Counted from the first letter of the stretch, positions 1-12,875 are shown. The stretch is DNA of 64,000 nucleotides from JAOUJD01 sp963811265 (GCA_963811265.1 CAWEQS010000014.1:9340-73339); one strand, 5' to 3'. Notes: a model not told the origin generated them from the letters alone. Made by a program: numbers and translations.

Positions 1-482
1 TCCGCCTTGTCCGCGTTCGTGATGTAGCGCTTGGTGCCGTCGAGCACGTAGGCGTCGCCGTCGCGGCGGGCGCGGGTGCGCAGCGAAGCCGCGTCGGAAC
101 CCGCCTCGGGCTCGGTGAGGCAGAAGGATGAGATCAGCTCACCGCTCGCGAGCCGCGGCAGGTACGCGCGCTTCTGCGCCTCGGTGCCGTCCATCACGAT
201 GCCCTGGCTGCCGATGCCGACGGTGCTGCCGAACACCGAGCGGAACGCCGGCGAGGTGCGGCCGAACTCCATCGCGACGCGCGCCTCGTCCTCCATGCCG
301 AGTCCGAGCCCGCCGTACTCCTCGGGAATCGACAGGCCGAAGAGCCCGAGCGCCTTCATGTCGTCGACGACGTCGGCCGGGACCTCGTCGGTCTCGTCGA
401 CCTGCGCTTCGAGCGGAACGAGCCGCTTGTCGACGAAGCGGCGGACGGCCTCCAGCAGTTCGGGCAGCACTTCGCTCGTCAT
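1..482 (-). CDS. Acyl-CoA dehydrogenase, N-terminal part (runs off the window start)
   Basis: Flavin enzyme that introduces the alpha,beta double bond into an acyl-CoA. About 160 residues are visible, beginning MTSEVLPELLEAV with ATG at 482. The N-terminal helical domain is followed by LFGLSIPEEYGGLGLGMED, and near residue 125 the family motif CLTEPEAGSDAAS contacts FAD and substrate. The middle and C-terminal domains, including the catalytic Glu, lie outside the window. It is the last gene in view of the minus-strand propionyl-CoA operon, 44 bases after the epimerase gene, so it may feed that pathway with a short or branched acyl-CoA. Family certain; substrate unknown. Confidence 0.9.
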   Translation of the reverse strand, partial: MTSEVLPELLEAVRRFVDKRLVPLEAQVDETDEVPADVVDDMKALGLFGLSIPEEYGGLGLGMEDEARVAMEFGRTSPAFRSVFGSTVGIGSQGIVMDGTEAQKRAYLPRLASGELISSFCLTEPEAGSDAASLRTRARRDGDAYVLDGTKRYITNADKA

Positions 483-526
483 GGTTCGCCTTTCCTCGTC
501 GTTGCGCGCGGACGTCCGGTCGCGGC

Positions 527-994
527 TCAGCCCAGCGCCGCGATCACCTCCGGCGGCGCCTGCACGAGTTCGATCAGCACGCCTTCGCCGCCGACCGGGA
601 ACTGCTCGTTGCCCTTCGGGTGGACGAAGCAGATGTCGTGTCCCGCCGCGCCCTTGCGGATGCCGCCCGGCGCGAAGCGCAGGCCCTGCCGCTCGAGCCA
701 GGCCACGGCGACCGGCAGGTCGTCGACCCACAGGCCGATGTGGTTGAGCGGCGTGGCGTGCACTGCGGGCTTCCTGTCCGGATCCAGCGGCTGCATCAGG
801 TCGACCTCGACCGCGTGCGGGCCTTCGCCGAGCGCGCAGATGTCCTCGTCGACGTTCTCGCGCTCGCTGACGAAGCTGCTCTTCACGGTGAGGCCGAACA
901 GATCGACCCATAGCGCCTTCAGCCGCTGCTTGTCCGGCCCGCCGATGGCGACCTGCTGGATGCCGAGGATCCGGAACGGCCGCGCGCTCATCAC
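527..994 (-). CDS. VOC-superfamily protein, probable methylmalonyl-CoA epimerase
   Basis: 155-residue glyoxalase-fold protein, the usual size for methylmalonyl-CoA epimerase, which converts the (S)-methylmalonyl-CoA made by propionyl-CoA carboxylase into the (R) form used by the mutase. Both betaalphabetabetabeta modules can be seen: an N-terminal one (ILGIQQVAIGGPD) and a C-terminal one (NHIGLWVDDLPVAVAWLERQG), with the metal-ligand-like His in NHIGL and Glu in VLIELVQAP. Its ATG (994) overlaps the pccA stop (ATGA). Flanked by pccA, pccB, meaB and mutase genes, the epimerase role is a strong inference, but other VOC dioxygenase or lyase activities cannot be excluded. Confidence 0.75.
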   Translation of the reverse strand: MMSARPFRILGIQQVAIGGPDKQRLKALWVDLFGLTVKSSFVSERENVDEDICALGEGPHAVEVDLMQPLDPDRKPAVHATPLNHIGLWVDDLPVAVAWLERQGLRFAPGGIRKGAAGHDICFVHPKGNEQFPVGGEGVLIELVQAPPEVIAALG

Positions 995-3018
995 GCGAAC
1001 CTCAGGATCGGCTGGTCCACGGCCAGGCTCTCACCCTTGTTCGCGAGCATCTCCTCGACGACGCCGTCCTGCGTGGCGAAGAGGACGTTCTCCATCTTCA
1101 TCGCCTCGATCACGGCGAGCCGCTCGCCGGCCAGCACCTTCTGCCCCGGTTGCACCGCGACATCGACCAGCATGCCAGGCATCGGCGACAGCAGGAACTT
1201 GCTCATGTCGGCCGGCGCCTTGAAGAGCATCACGCGCAGCAGGTCGGCCGCGCGCGCGGACAGCACCATCGCGTCGATGCGGCGGCCGTTGTGCGCGACG
1301 TGCGTCCACATCCCGGTCCGCTCGATCTGCGCGGTGAACGGCCGGCCGTTGCAGCTGCCGCCGGCGCGGATGCCGCTGAAGGTCCAGTCCTGCGTGATCG
1401 CGTAGGTCTTGCCGCGCAGTTCAACCGTGATCGCGGCGTCGGCCTGGATGCGCACCGGCACGTAATCGTGCATGCCGGCCTCGCCCTTGACGATCGCGAC
1501 GAACTCCTCGCCGATCTTGATCTCGTAGCCGGGAAGCTGCCCGGTGATGCGGCCGGCACGCTCGCGATAGCGCCGGTAGGCGGCCGCGGCCAGCGCGACG
1601 AGGAAGTCCGGGTCGTCGTGCGGCACGTCCTGCGCGCGGAAGCCCTTGCCGTAGTGCTCGGCGATGAAGCCGGTGTTGAAGTCGCCGGCGACGAACTTCG
1701 GGTGCGCCAGCAGCGCGGCCTGGAACGGGATGTTGCTCGACACGCCGCGGATCACGAAGCCGTTGAGCGCCTCGCGCATGCGGCGGATCGCGTCGTCGCG
1801 GTCGAAGCCGTGCACGACGAGCTTGGCGATCATCGAGTCGTAGTACATCGGGATCTCGCCGCCCTCGTACACGCCGGTGTCGACGCGCACGCCGCCGCCC
1901 TCCGGCACCGGCTGCGCCGCCTCCATGGTCACCGGCGGCGGCAGGTAGCGCACCAGGCGCCCGGTCGACGGCAGGAAGTTGCGGAACGGATCCTCCGCGT
2001 TGATGCGGCACTCCATGGCCCAGCCGTGGCGCGGGATCTCGGCCTGCGTGAACGGCAGCTTCTCGCCGGCGGCCACACGGATCATCTGCTCGACGAGGTC
2101 GACGCCGGTGATGCACTCGGTGACCGGGTGCTCGACCTGCAGCCGCGTGTTCATCTCGAGGAAGTAGAAGCTCTGGTCCTTGCCGACCACGAACTCGACC
2201 GTGCCGGCGCTCTGGTACCGCACCGCCTTGGCCAGCGCCACGGCCTGCTCGCCCATCGCCTTGCGCGTGGCATCGCTGATGAACGGCGACGGCGCCTCCT
2301 CGATCACCTTCTGGTGGCGGCGCTGCAGGCTGCACTCGCGCTCGTTGAGGTAGACCACGTTGCCGTGCGCGTCGCCGAGCACCTGGATCTCGATGTGCCG
2401 CGGCTCCTCGATGTACTTCTCGATGAATACGCGGTCGTCGCCGAAGCTCGCCTTCGCCTCGTTGCGGCAGGAGGTGAAGCCTTCGAAGGCGTCCTTGTCG
2501 TTCCAGGCCACGCGCAGGCCCTTGCCCCCGCCGCCGGCGCTGGCCTTGATCATCACCGGGTAGCCGATGCCGCGCGCGATCTCCACGGCGCGCTCGGCCG
2601 AGTCGATGGCGTCGTTCCAGCCCGGGATGGTGCTGACCTTCGCCTCGTTGGCCAGCTTCTTCGACGCGATCTTGTCGCCCATCGCCGCGATGCTGTAGTG
2701 CTTGGGACCGATGAAGGTGATGCCCTCCTCCTCGACGCGTCGCGCGAACGCCTCGTTCTCCGACAGGAAGCCGTAGCCCGGGTGCACGGCTTCGGCGCCG
2801 GTCGCCTTGCAGGCCGCGATGATCTTGTCGGCGACGAGGTAGCTCTCGCGGCTGGGCGCCGGGCCGAGCAGGACCGCCTCGTCGGCCAGTGACACGTGCA
2901 GCGCGTCGGCGTCGGCCTCCGAGTACACCGCGACGGTCGCGATGCCCATCTTCCGCGCGGTCTTGATCACCCGGCACGCGATCTCGCCGCGGTTCGCGAT
3001 CAGGATCTTCTTGAACAT
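991..3018 (-). CDS. pccA: Propionyl/acetyl-CoA carboxylase, biotin-containing alpha subunit
   Basis: 675 residues. Carries the biotin carboxylase and biotin carrier parts of acyl-CoA carboxylase: ATP and bicarbonate carboxylate biotin, which then passes CO2 to propionyl-CoA on the beta subunit. Visible in order: biotin carboxylase N-domain (MFKKILIANRGEIACRV), ATP-grasp with the glycine-rich loop KASAGGGGKGLRVAW, the catalytic stretch FLEMNTRLQVEHPVTE, the C-domain, a BT-like region, and a C-terminal carrier with the biotinyl site EAMKMEN (Lys near residue 641). It starts 22 bases after pccB and overlaps the epimerase gene by 4 bases. The mutase next door favours propionyl-CoA as substrate. 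Confidence 0.95.
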   Translation of the reverse strand: MFKKILIANRGEIACRVIKTARKMGIATVAVYSEADADALHVSLADEAVLLGPAPSRESYLVADKIIAACKATGAEAVHPGYGFLSENEAFARRVEEEGITFIGPKHYSIAAMGDKIASKKLANEAKVSTIPGWNDAIDSAERAVEIARGIGYPVMIKASAGGGGKGLRVAWNDKDAFEGFTSCRNEAKASFGDDRVFIEKYIEEPRHIEIQVLGDAHGNVVYLNERECSLQRRHQKVIEEAPSPFISDATRKAMGEQAVALAKAVRYQSAGTVEFVVGKDQSFYFLEMNTRLQVEHPVTECITGVDLVEQMIRVAAGEKLPFTQAEIPRHGWAMECRINAEDPFRNFLPSTGRLVRYLPPPVTMEAAQPVPEGGGVRVDTGVYEGGEIPMYYDSMIAKLVVHGFDRDDAIRRMREALNGFVIRGVSSNIPFQAALLAHPKFVAGDFNTGFIAEHYGKGFRAQDVPHDDPDFLVALAAAAYRRYRERAGRITGQLPGYEIKIGEEFVAIVKGEAGMHDYVPVRIQADAAITVELRGKTYAITQDWTFSGIRAGGSCNGRPFTAQIERTGMWTHVAHNGRRIDAMVLSARAADLLRVMLFKAPADMSKFLLSPMPGMLVDVAVQPGQKVLAGERLAVIEAMKMENVLFATQDGVVEEMLANKGESLAVDQPILRFA

Positions 3019-3040
3019 GACTGGCGTCTCCTCGATCCGA

Positions 3041-4573
<1,533 letters not shown>

Positions 4574-4605
4574 GGTCTAGGTCTCCTGGGTCTTCCAGCG
4601 GGGAA

Positions 4606-5601
4606 TCATTGAGACGGATCTTCGCGCGCGAGCTCGAGCAGCCGCCGCGCCGCCACCGAGGCGGCCATGCGGCCGGCCCGGACGTCCTCCGAGAAACCGG
4701 CCAGCGCCGCGCGCACGGCGGGATGCCGGCGGAAGCGCTGCGTCAGCCCGGCCTCGATCAGCTGCCACATCCACGCCTCGTCCTGTTCGTGGCGGCGCTG
4801 CTCGAAGCGCCCGCGCGCCTTCTGCCGTTCGACGAAGCCCGTGACAGCGGCCCAGAACTCGGCGAGGCCGGTGGCCTTCAGCGCGGAGAGCTGCAGCACC
4901 TGGGCCGCCGCGTGCGCGTGCGGTCCGAACAGGCGCAGCGCACTCGTGATCTGCGCGCGCGCGCGCATGGCCGCCGCGTCGTCGAGGTCGGCCTTGTTGA
5001 TGACGACGAGGTCCGCCAGCTCCATCACGCCTTTCTTGATGGCCTGCAGGTCGTCGCCGGCGTTGGGCAGCTGCAGGACCACGAAGACGTCGGTCATCCC
5101 GGCCACCGCGACCTCGCTCTGGCCCACGCCCACCGTCTCGACGATGACGACGTCGTAGCCCGCGGCCTCGCACACGCGCAGCGCCTCGCGCGTCTTCTCG
5201 GCGACGCCGCCGAGCGTTCCCGAGGCCGGGCTGGGCCGGATGAAGGCGTCCTCGTTCACCGACAGCTGCTCCATGCGCGTCTTGTCGCCGAGGATCGAAC
5301 CGCCGCTGACGCTCGACGACGGGTCGACCGCCAGGACGGCTACACGGTGGCCGCGCTCGATGAGATGCAAACCCAGCACCTCGATGAAGGTGCTCTTGCC
5401 GACGCCAGGCACGCCGGACAGGCCGATGCGCAGCGACTTGCCGCTCGCGGGCAGCAGGGCGTTCAGCAGTTCGTCGGCGCGCGCCCGGTGGTCGGCCCGC
5501 TTGCTCTCCAGCAGAGTGATGGTCCTGGCCAGCGCGCGGCGCTGGCGCGGCCCCGTCCCTTCGAGCAACTCGTGCAGCAGGGCTTCGTCGGTGGCGAGCA
5601 T
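4606..5601 (-). CDS. meaB: Methylmalonyl-CoA mutase-associated GTPase MeaB
   Basis: 331-residue G3E-type P-loop GTPase that protects and reloads adenosylcobalamin in methylmalonyl-CoA mutase. Walker A is GVPGVGKST (residues 63-71); further motifs are AVDPSSSVSGGSILGDKTRM, ETVGVGQSE (switch region) and the base-recognition motif VINKADL. The C-terminal helical dimerisation arm is present. I placed the start at ATG 5601 (MLATDEALLHELLEG), just after the mutase stop, because longer readings run back into the mutase gene. Lying between mcm and pccB, it is the mutase chaperone rather than an arginine kinase, an older name for this family. Confidence 0.93.
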   Translation of the reverse strand: MLATDEALLHELLEGTGPRQRRALARTITLLESKRADHRARADELLNALLPASGKSLRIGLSGVPGVGKSTFIEVLGLHLIERGHRVAVLAVDPSSSVSGGSILGDKTRMEQLSVNEDAFIRPSPASGTLGGVAEKTREALRVCEAAGYDVVIVETVGVGQSEVAVAGMTDVFVVLQLPNAGDDLQAIKKGVMELADLVVINKADLDDAAAMRARAQITSALRLFGPHAHAAAQVLQLSALKATGLAEFWAAVTGFVERQKARGRFEQRRHEQDEAWMWQLIEAGLTQRFRRHPAVRAALAGFSEDVRAGRMAASVAARRLLELAREDPSQ

Positions 5602-5642
5602 GTTGGATGGAGGCGAAGGCTTCCGAGTTGCGGCCAGACGCG

Positions 5643-7808
<2,166 letters not shown>

Positions 7809-7860
7809 GTCGTCCTCGGATCGTCGGAAGTGGCGAGTGTGAACCGGTTGCGGGAATCCA

Positions 7861-7910
7861 TTGACATCGCAATCATAATCTATAATTATGTATTAGGTTT
7901 TCCAAGTCAA
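7861..7910. promoter_or_regulatory. Divergent overlapping promoters with a palindromic operator
   Basis: This short AT-rich island lies between the mutase operon and the gntR gene in otherwise GC-rich DNA. A perfect inverted repeat CATAAT-N5-ATTATG occupies 7874-7890. On the plus strand a -35-like TTGACA (7861-7866) stands 17 bases before AATTAT. On the minus strand TTGACT (7910-7905) stands 17 bases before the mirror-image AATTAT. The palindrome thus covers both candidate -10 regions and is well placed for the adjacent GntR protein to regulate both directions. The promoter assignment is by eye; the dyad itself is directly visible. Confidence 0.6.
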
Positions 7911-7969
7911 TGCTTCCGTCGATCTTCCGGCCGACTACACCGACCCGCTCCTGCCGAACGCCTTCATTC

Positions 7970-8641
7970 ATGCCCGCGCCGGCCGCCACCGCCATCGAGC
8001 CCGCCCACGGCCAGCGCCCGCTCGCCCGCCGCGCGCTCTACGAAGAGGTCGCCGAGCAGCTGCGCCAGCGCATCTTCGCGCGGCAGCTCGAGCCCGGCGC
8101 CTGGATCGACGAGCTGAAGATCGCGGCCGAGATGGGAATCAGCCGCACGCCCCTGCGCGAGGCGCTGAAGGTGCTGGCGGTCGAGGGCCTGGTGACGATG
8201 AAGCCGCGCCGCGGCGCCTACGTGGCCGAGACGTCGCGCGACGACGTGACGCAGGTCTACCACCTGCTCGCGCTGCTCGAGAGCGACGCCGCCGCCGAGG
8301 TCGCCCGCAAGGCCACCGACGCGCAGCTCGGCGAACTGCAGGCGCTGCACGACCGCCTCGAGCGCCAGTTGAAGCAGCGCGACGCGTTCTTCGCCACCAA
8401 CGAGGCCTTCCACTTCAAGCTGCTGGAGATCGCCGGCAACCGCTGGCGCCAGCAGATCGTGGCCGACCTGCGGAAGATCATGAAGATCAACCGCCACCTC
8501 TCGCTGTTCAGGCAGGGACGGCTCGACGACTCGCTCGCCGAGCACCGCGCGATGATGGCCGCGCTGCGGGCGCGCGACGCGCGGCGCGTGGCGCGCCTGA
8601 TGAAGGAACACTTCGAGAACGGGTTGAACGCGGCGGCCTAG
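7970..8641 (+). CDS. GntR-family transcriptional regulator with FCD domain
   Basis: 223 residues from ATG 7970; an in-frame ATG at 7910 would add 20 residues but starts inside the promoter. The N-terminal winged helix is clear (ALYEEVAEQLRQRIFARQL, MGISRTPLREALKVLAVEGL, PRRGAYVAE). The C-terminal FCD ligand domain includes TNEAFHFKLLEIAGN and LAEHRAMMAALRARDARRV, the latter with the family metal-site His. FCD regulators usually sense carboxylic acids or acyl-CoAs. Divergence from the propionyl-CoA operon makes it the likely local regulator. A weak inverted repeat CGAGG-N5-CCTCG (8670-8684) follows the stop. Confidence 0.88.
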   Translation: MPAPAATAIEPAHGQRPLARRALYEEVAEQLRQRIFARQLEPGAWIDELKIAAEMGISRTPLREALKVLAVEGLVTMKPRRGAYVAETSRDDVTQVYHLLALLESDAAAEVARKATDAQLGELQALHDRLERQLKQRDAFFATNEAFHFKLLEIAGNRWRQQIVADLRKIMKINRHLSLFRQGRLDDSLAEHRAMMAALRARDARRVARLMKEHFENGLNAAA

Positions 8642-8772
8642 GTTCGAGGGGCCGACCGGCTGTTGCGTGCGAGGGCGCTCCTCGAGTGCCGCGGCGCGCG
8701 GCCAAGCCAGCTGAACGCAGGCACGGCACAGGCTGGTACCGTCGCGCGACGTCACGCCGAAAGGCCGTCCCG

Positions 8773-9319
8773 ATGCCGCTCTCGCCTCCCGCCGAACGCA
8801 CCGAACTTCACCATCGCCGCCTCGACTTCCACGGTTACCGCCGCAGCGACGGCCTGTTCGACATCGAGTGCACGCTCGTCGACACCAAGGGCATGGACGT
8901 GCCCCTGCTCGGTTCGCAGCGCGTCGTCGCCGCCGGCGAGCCCATGCACCGGATGTCGATCCGGATGGCGGTCTCGCCCGACCTCGAGGTCGTCGCCATC
9001 GAAGCCGTCAGCGACGCAACGCCATACGACGTCTGCCCGGAGGCTGCGGCGAGCCTGCAGACCGTCGTCGGCATGAAGATCGGCTCCGGCTGGACGTACA
9101 CCATCAAGCGCCGCCTCGTGGGGGCGGCCAGCTGCACGCACCTGGCGGAGATGCTGATCGCCATGGGCACCGCGGCCTACCAGACGGTGGTCCCGTACAA
9201 CCGGCTGAACGGCCGCGAGACCGAAGGCTTCGCAATCGAGAAGAAGCGTCGACTCGTGCTACGCGTACGCGGCCGAGCGTCCGCTGATGAAGTTGCTTGG
9301 AGCGAAGACCGGCCGGTGA
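8773..9319 (+). CDS. DUF2889 domain protein (frameshifted near the C-terminus)
   Basis: Start ATG 8773 gives MPLSPPAERTELHHRRLDFH, a typical DUF2889 opening, followed by FDIECTLVDTKG and MSIRMAVSPDLEVVAIEAV. These proteins of unknown function often lie next to acyl-CoA metabolic genes in Burkholderiales. The reading frame breaks near 9243-9250. One frame ends in nonsense at 9363, while the next frame continues with VDSCYAYAAERPLMKLLGA to a TGA at 9317-9319, the expected family ending. One extra base explains it; the corrected protein has about 181 residues. Family confident; function unknown. Confidence 0.75.
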
Positions 9320-9393
9320 CGCGCAGCGCGGGCGCATGCCGCGCGCTGGCATCATCGCCGTGACCCACCTTCGCCGATCGACCGGAGAACCCG

Positions 9394-10381
9394 ATGCTCG
9401 CTGCCTTCTACACCCGCACTGGCCCCGCCCGCGAAGTCCTGACCGGTCGGCGAGATCGAAACCCCCGAGGCCGGTCCCGGCGAGGTGCGGGTCCGGCTGG
9501 CCACGTCCGGCGTGAACCCGTCGGACGTGAAGACGCGCGGCGGCGTGCGCAGCCGCGAACTGCCGTTTGCGCGCATCGTTCCGCACAGCGACGGCGCGGG
9601 CGTCATCGACCAGGTCGGCGACGGCGTGCCGCCCGGCCGCCTCGGCGAGCGTGTGTGGGTGTGGAACGCGGCGTGGGGTCGTCCGTCCGGCACCGCGGCG
9701 CAGTTCGTCGTCCTGCCGGCGCAGCAGGCCGTGCCGCTCCCGGCGAACACCAGCTTCGAGGCCGGAGCCTGCCTCGGCATCCCCGCGCTCACGGCGTACC
9801 ACGCGGTCCACTGCAACGGCGGTGTGGCCGGCAAGACGGTGCTGGTCGCCGGTGGCGCGGGCGCCGTCGGTCACTACGCGGTCCAGTTCGCGAAGATCGC
9901 CGGCGCCCGGCTCGTCGTCACGACGGTCAGCGGGACGGCCAAGGCTGCGCTGGCGCGCGATGCGGGCGCGGACGTGATCGTCAACTACCGGACCGAAGAC
10001 GTCGCGCAACGCTGCCTGGACCTGACCGCCGGCACGGGCGTCGATCGCGTCGTCGAACTCGACCTCGCGGCCAACCTGAAGACCGACCTGGCGGCGCTGC
10101 GGCGTGACGGCGAAATCACGGCCTACGGCAGCAGCCTGCCGGAGATCCCGGTGCCGTTCTTCCCGGCGCTCCTGAAGAACGTGCGCCTGCAGTTCTTCAT
10201 CGTCTACAACCTGTCGGACGCGGACCGGAAGTCCGGGCTGGCGGGAGTCACCGCCCTGCTGGCCCAGGACCGCCTCAAGCACAACCTCGACGCGCGGCTG
10301 CCGCTGGCGCGCATCGCCGAGGCCCACGAGCTGGTCGAGAGCGGCAAGGCGATCGGCAACGTCGTGATCGACACGGCATGA
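9394..10381 (+). CDS. NADPH:quinone oxidoreductase/zinc-less alcohol dehydrogenase (frameshifted near the start)
   Basis: Medium-chain dehydrogenase of the quinone oxidoreductase type, reducing quinones or enones with NADPH. The N-terminus MLAAFYTRTGPAREVLT starts at ATG 9394, but the frame shifts near 9438-9442 and resumes as VGEIETPEAGPGEVRVRLA. One extra base is needed; the corrected length is about 328 residues. The catalytic GroES-like domain shows HSDGAGVIDQVG, and the Rossmann fold has VLVAGGAGAVGHYAVQFA and the AGADVIVNYRTED strand. Zinc-binding cysteines are absent, as in the QOR branch. Its stop overlaps the next gene (ATGA), so the two are coexpressed. Confidence 0.8.
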
Positions 10382-11571
10382 CGACGGCGGTCGATACGCC
10401 GCGCCCCGCGCGCGTATTGCCGGTCATCGTGCTGTCGCAGTTCGCCGGCACCTCGTTGTGGTTCGCCGGCAATGCCCTGCTGCCCGACCTGCAGCGGCAG
10501 TTCGCGCTCGGCGAGCAGGCGGTGGCGGCCGTCACGTCGGCCGTGCAGCTGGGCTTCATCGCCGGCACGCTGGTGTTCGCGCTGCTGAACCTTGCCGACC
10601 GTTTCCGCGCACGCGCGGTGTTCTTCGCGTCGGCCGTGCTCGGCGCCGGCGCCAACGCCTCGATGCTCACCCTGCCCCATCTCGAAGCGCCCTATGTCGC
10701 GCTACTCGCCCTGCGCTTCGCTACGGGATTCTTCCTGGCCGGCATCTATCCCGTGGGAATGAAGATCGCCGCGAGCTGGTACCGCCAGGGCCTCGGCGGC
10801 GCCCTTGGCTTCCTCGTCGGCGCGCTGGTGCTCGGCACGGCGTTGCCGCACCTGGTGCGCGGCCTTGGCGGAGGCCTGCCGTGGCAATCGGTGTCGATCA
10901 CGCTGTCGCTGCTCGCGGCGGCGGGCGGCCTGCTGATGTACGCACTGGTGCCCGAGGGTCCGCATCTGGCGAAAGCCGCGCGCTTCGATCCCGGGGCGGT
11001 CGTCCGCGCCTTCGGCAGCCCGGCGTTCCGCGCGTCGGCTTCCGGCTACTTCGGACACCAGTGGGAGCTCTACACGCTGTGGGCCTTCGTGCCGATCCTG
11101 CTGTCGGGCTACGGCGCGATGCACCGGCAGGTGATCGACGTCTCCTTCTGGAGCTTCATCATCATCGCGGCCGGCGCGCTCGGGTGCGTCGGCGGAGGCC
11201 AGCTGTCGCGCTTCGTCGGCAGCGCGCGCGTGGCGTTCGGCCAGTTGTCGCTGTCCGGGCTCGCCTGCCTGCTGTCGCCGCTGGCGTTCACCCTCCCTGC
11301 TTCGTGGTTCCTCGCGTTCATGGTGCTCTGGGGCATCGTCGTCGTCGGCGACTCGCCGCAATTCTCGGCGCTGAACGCGGCCACCGCGCCGCAGGAGTTC
11401 GTCGGGTCGGCGCTCACGATCGTCAACTGCATCGGCTTCGCGATCACGGTCGTCAGTGTGCAGGTCACCACCTGGCTGGCGCAGCGGCTGCCGATGGAGT
11501 GGTGGTTCGTGCCGGTCGCGGTCGGGCCGGCGCTCGGGCTGTACGCACTGCGGCCGCTGACGCGGCGCTGA
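10378..11571 (+). CDS. MFS transporter
   Basis: 397-residue major facilitator protein with about 12 hydrophobic helices and a short cytoplasmic loop near the middle (PEGPHLAKAARFDPGAVVRA). The first half has the loop LADRFRARAVF after helix 2 and LRFATGFFLAGIYPVGMKIA. A second-half motif WGIVVVGDSPQFSALNAAT resembles bacterial nitrate/cyanate-like and anion-type MFS members. The ATG overlaps the oxidoreductase stop by 4 bases, so both probably serve one small compound. The substrate cannot be told from sequence. Confidence 0.85.
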   Translation: MTTAVDTPRPARVLPVIVLSQFAGTSLWFAGNALLPDLQRQFALGEQAVAAVTSAVQLGFIAGTLVFALLNLADRFRARAVFFASAVLGAGANASMLTLPHLEAPYVALLALRFATGFFLAGIYPVGMKIAASWYRQGLGGALGFLVGALVLGTALPHLVRGLGGGLPWQSVSITLSLLAAAGGLLMYALVPEGPHLAKAARFDPGAVVRAFGSPAFRASASGYFGHQWELYTLWAFVPILLSGYGAMHRQVIDVSFWSFIIIAAGALGCVGGGQLSRFVGSARVAFGQLSLSGLACLLSPLAFTLPASWFLAFMVLWGIVVVGDSPQFSALNAATAPQEFVGSALTIVNCIGFAITVVSVQVTTWLAQRLPMEWWFVPVAVGPALGLYALRPLTRR

Positions 11572-11581
11572 AGGCAGCGCC
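11564..11581 (+). terminator. Stem-loop at the end of the MFS gene
   Basis: Perfect hairpin GGCGCTG-AAGG-CAGCGCC directly over the MFS stop codon (TGA 11569-11571). No T-run follows, so it may act only as an RNA-stabilising or factor-assisted end. It separates the oxidoreductase/MFS pair from the acyl-CoA dehydrogenase group. Confidence 0.35.
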
Positions 11582-11711
11582 AGCACGGCGCGAGGGGCAC
11601 TATCGGGATTCCGAACCCGTCCTTCGCGGATTTGGAATTGTTCCGTCCCGCGTTCCGGGCCATGCTTCCGCGCTTGCGCCGTCCCGCGCGCAGCCACTTT
11701 CGGAGTGACGC

Positions 11712-12875
11712 ATGCTGAGCAGCACCGATGACCGCTTCCAGGACATTCGCGACGCCGTCCGCGACCTGTGCGCGCAGTTTCCCGACGAATACCACCGCGA
11801 GGTCGACGAGCGCCGCGGCTACCCGGAGGAATTCGTCGACGCGCTGACCAAGGCCGGCTGGCTGGCCGCGCTGATCCCGACCGACTACGGCGGCTCCGGG
11901 CTCGGGCTGGCCGAAGCCAGCGTGATCATGGAAGAGATCAACCGCGCGGGCGGCAACTCCGGCGCGTGCCACGGGCAGATGTACAACATGGGCACGCTGC
12001 TGCGGCACGGTTCGGAAGAGCAGAAGCAGAAGTACCTGCCGCGCATCGCGACCGGCGAACTGCGCCTGCAGTCGATGGGCGTCACCGAGCCGACGACCGG
12101 CACCGACACCACGAAGATCAAGACGATGGCCGTGAAGAAGGACGACCGCTACGTCGTCAACGGCCAGAAGGTCTGGATCTCGCGCATCCAGCACTCCGAC
12201 CTGATGATCCTGCTGGCGCGCACCACCCCGCTCGCGGAGGTGAAGAAGAAGTCCGAGGGCATGTCGATCTTCCTGGTCGACCTGCACCAGGCGATCGGCA
12301 AGGGCCTCACCGTGAGCCCGATCCGCAACATGGTGAACCACGAGACCGCGGAACTCTTCTTCGAGAACCTCGAGATCCCCGCCGAGAACCTGATCGGCAA
12401 GGAAGGCCAGGGCTTCAAGTACATCCTCGATGGCCTCAACGCCGAGCGCACGCTGATCGCCGCCGAGTGCATCGGCGACGGCTACTGGTTCATCGACCGC
12501 GTGACCAAGTACGTGAAGGACCGCATCGTGTTCGGCCGTCCGATCGGCCAGAACCAGGGCGTGCAGTTCCCGATCGCCGAGGCCTACATCGAAGTCGAGG
12601 CCGCCAACCTGATGCGCTGGAAGGCGTGCGAACTGTTCGACGCGCACAAGCCGTGCGGCGCCGAGGCCAACATGGCGAAGTACCTCGCCGCCAAGGCGTC
12701 GTGGGAAGCGGCCAACGCGTGCCTGCAGTTCCACGGCGGCTTCGGCTTCGCCGCGGAATACGACGTCGAGCGCAAGTTCCGCGAGACGCGCCTGTACCAG
12801 GTCGCGCCGATCTCGACCAACCTGATCCTGTCCTACGTGGCCGAGCACCTGCTCGGGCTGCCCCGCTCGTTCTGA
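11712..12875 (+). CDS. Acyl-CoA dehydrogenase
   Basis: 387 residues, full length. FAD-dependent oxidation of an acyl-CoA. N-terminal helical domain (ALIPTDYGGSGLGLAEASV), middle beta domain with GVTEPTTGTDTTKIKT and NGQKVWISRI, and C-terminal helical domain with FGRPIGQNQGVQFPIAEAY and LQFHGGFGFAAEYDVERKF. The usual catalytic loop EGT is replaced by API (residues 365-367). A Glu in GLNAERTL (Glu245) lines up with the isovaleryl-CoA-type catalytic base, which may take over. Followed 8 bases later by a CoA-transferase gene; the three-gene group suggests activation and oxidation of one organic acid. Confidence 0.92.
   Translation: MLSSTDDRFQDIRDAVRDLCAQFPDEYHREVDERRGYPEEFVDALTKAGWLAALIPTDYGGSGLGLAEASVIMEEINRAGGNSGACHGQMYNMGTLLRHGSEEQKQKYLPRIATGELRLQSMGVTEPTTGTDTTKIKTMAVKKDDRYVVNGQKVWISRIQHSDLMILLARTTPLAEVKKKSEGMSIFLVDLHQAIGKGLTVSPIRNMVNHETAELFFENLEIPAENLIGKEGQGFKYILDGLNAERTLIAAECIGDGYWFIDRVTKYVKDRIVFGRPIGQNQGVQFPIAEAYIEVEAANLMRWKACELFDAHKPCGAEANMAKYLAAKASWEAANACLQFHGGFGFAAEYDVERKFRETRLYQVAPISTNLILSYVAEHLLGLPRSF

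Noticed and set aside
1150..2892. Long plus-strand open frame opposite pccA
   Set aside because: It is the antisense shadow of a GC-rich gene: His/Arg/Asp-rich, no domain, and the minus-strand carboxylase is unmistakable.
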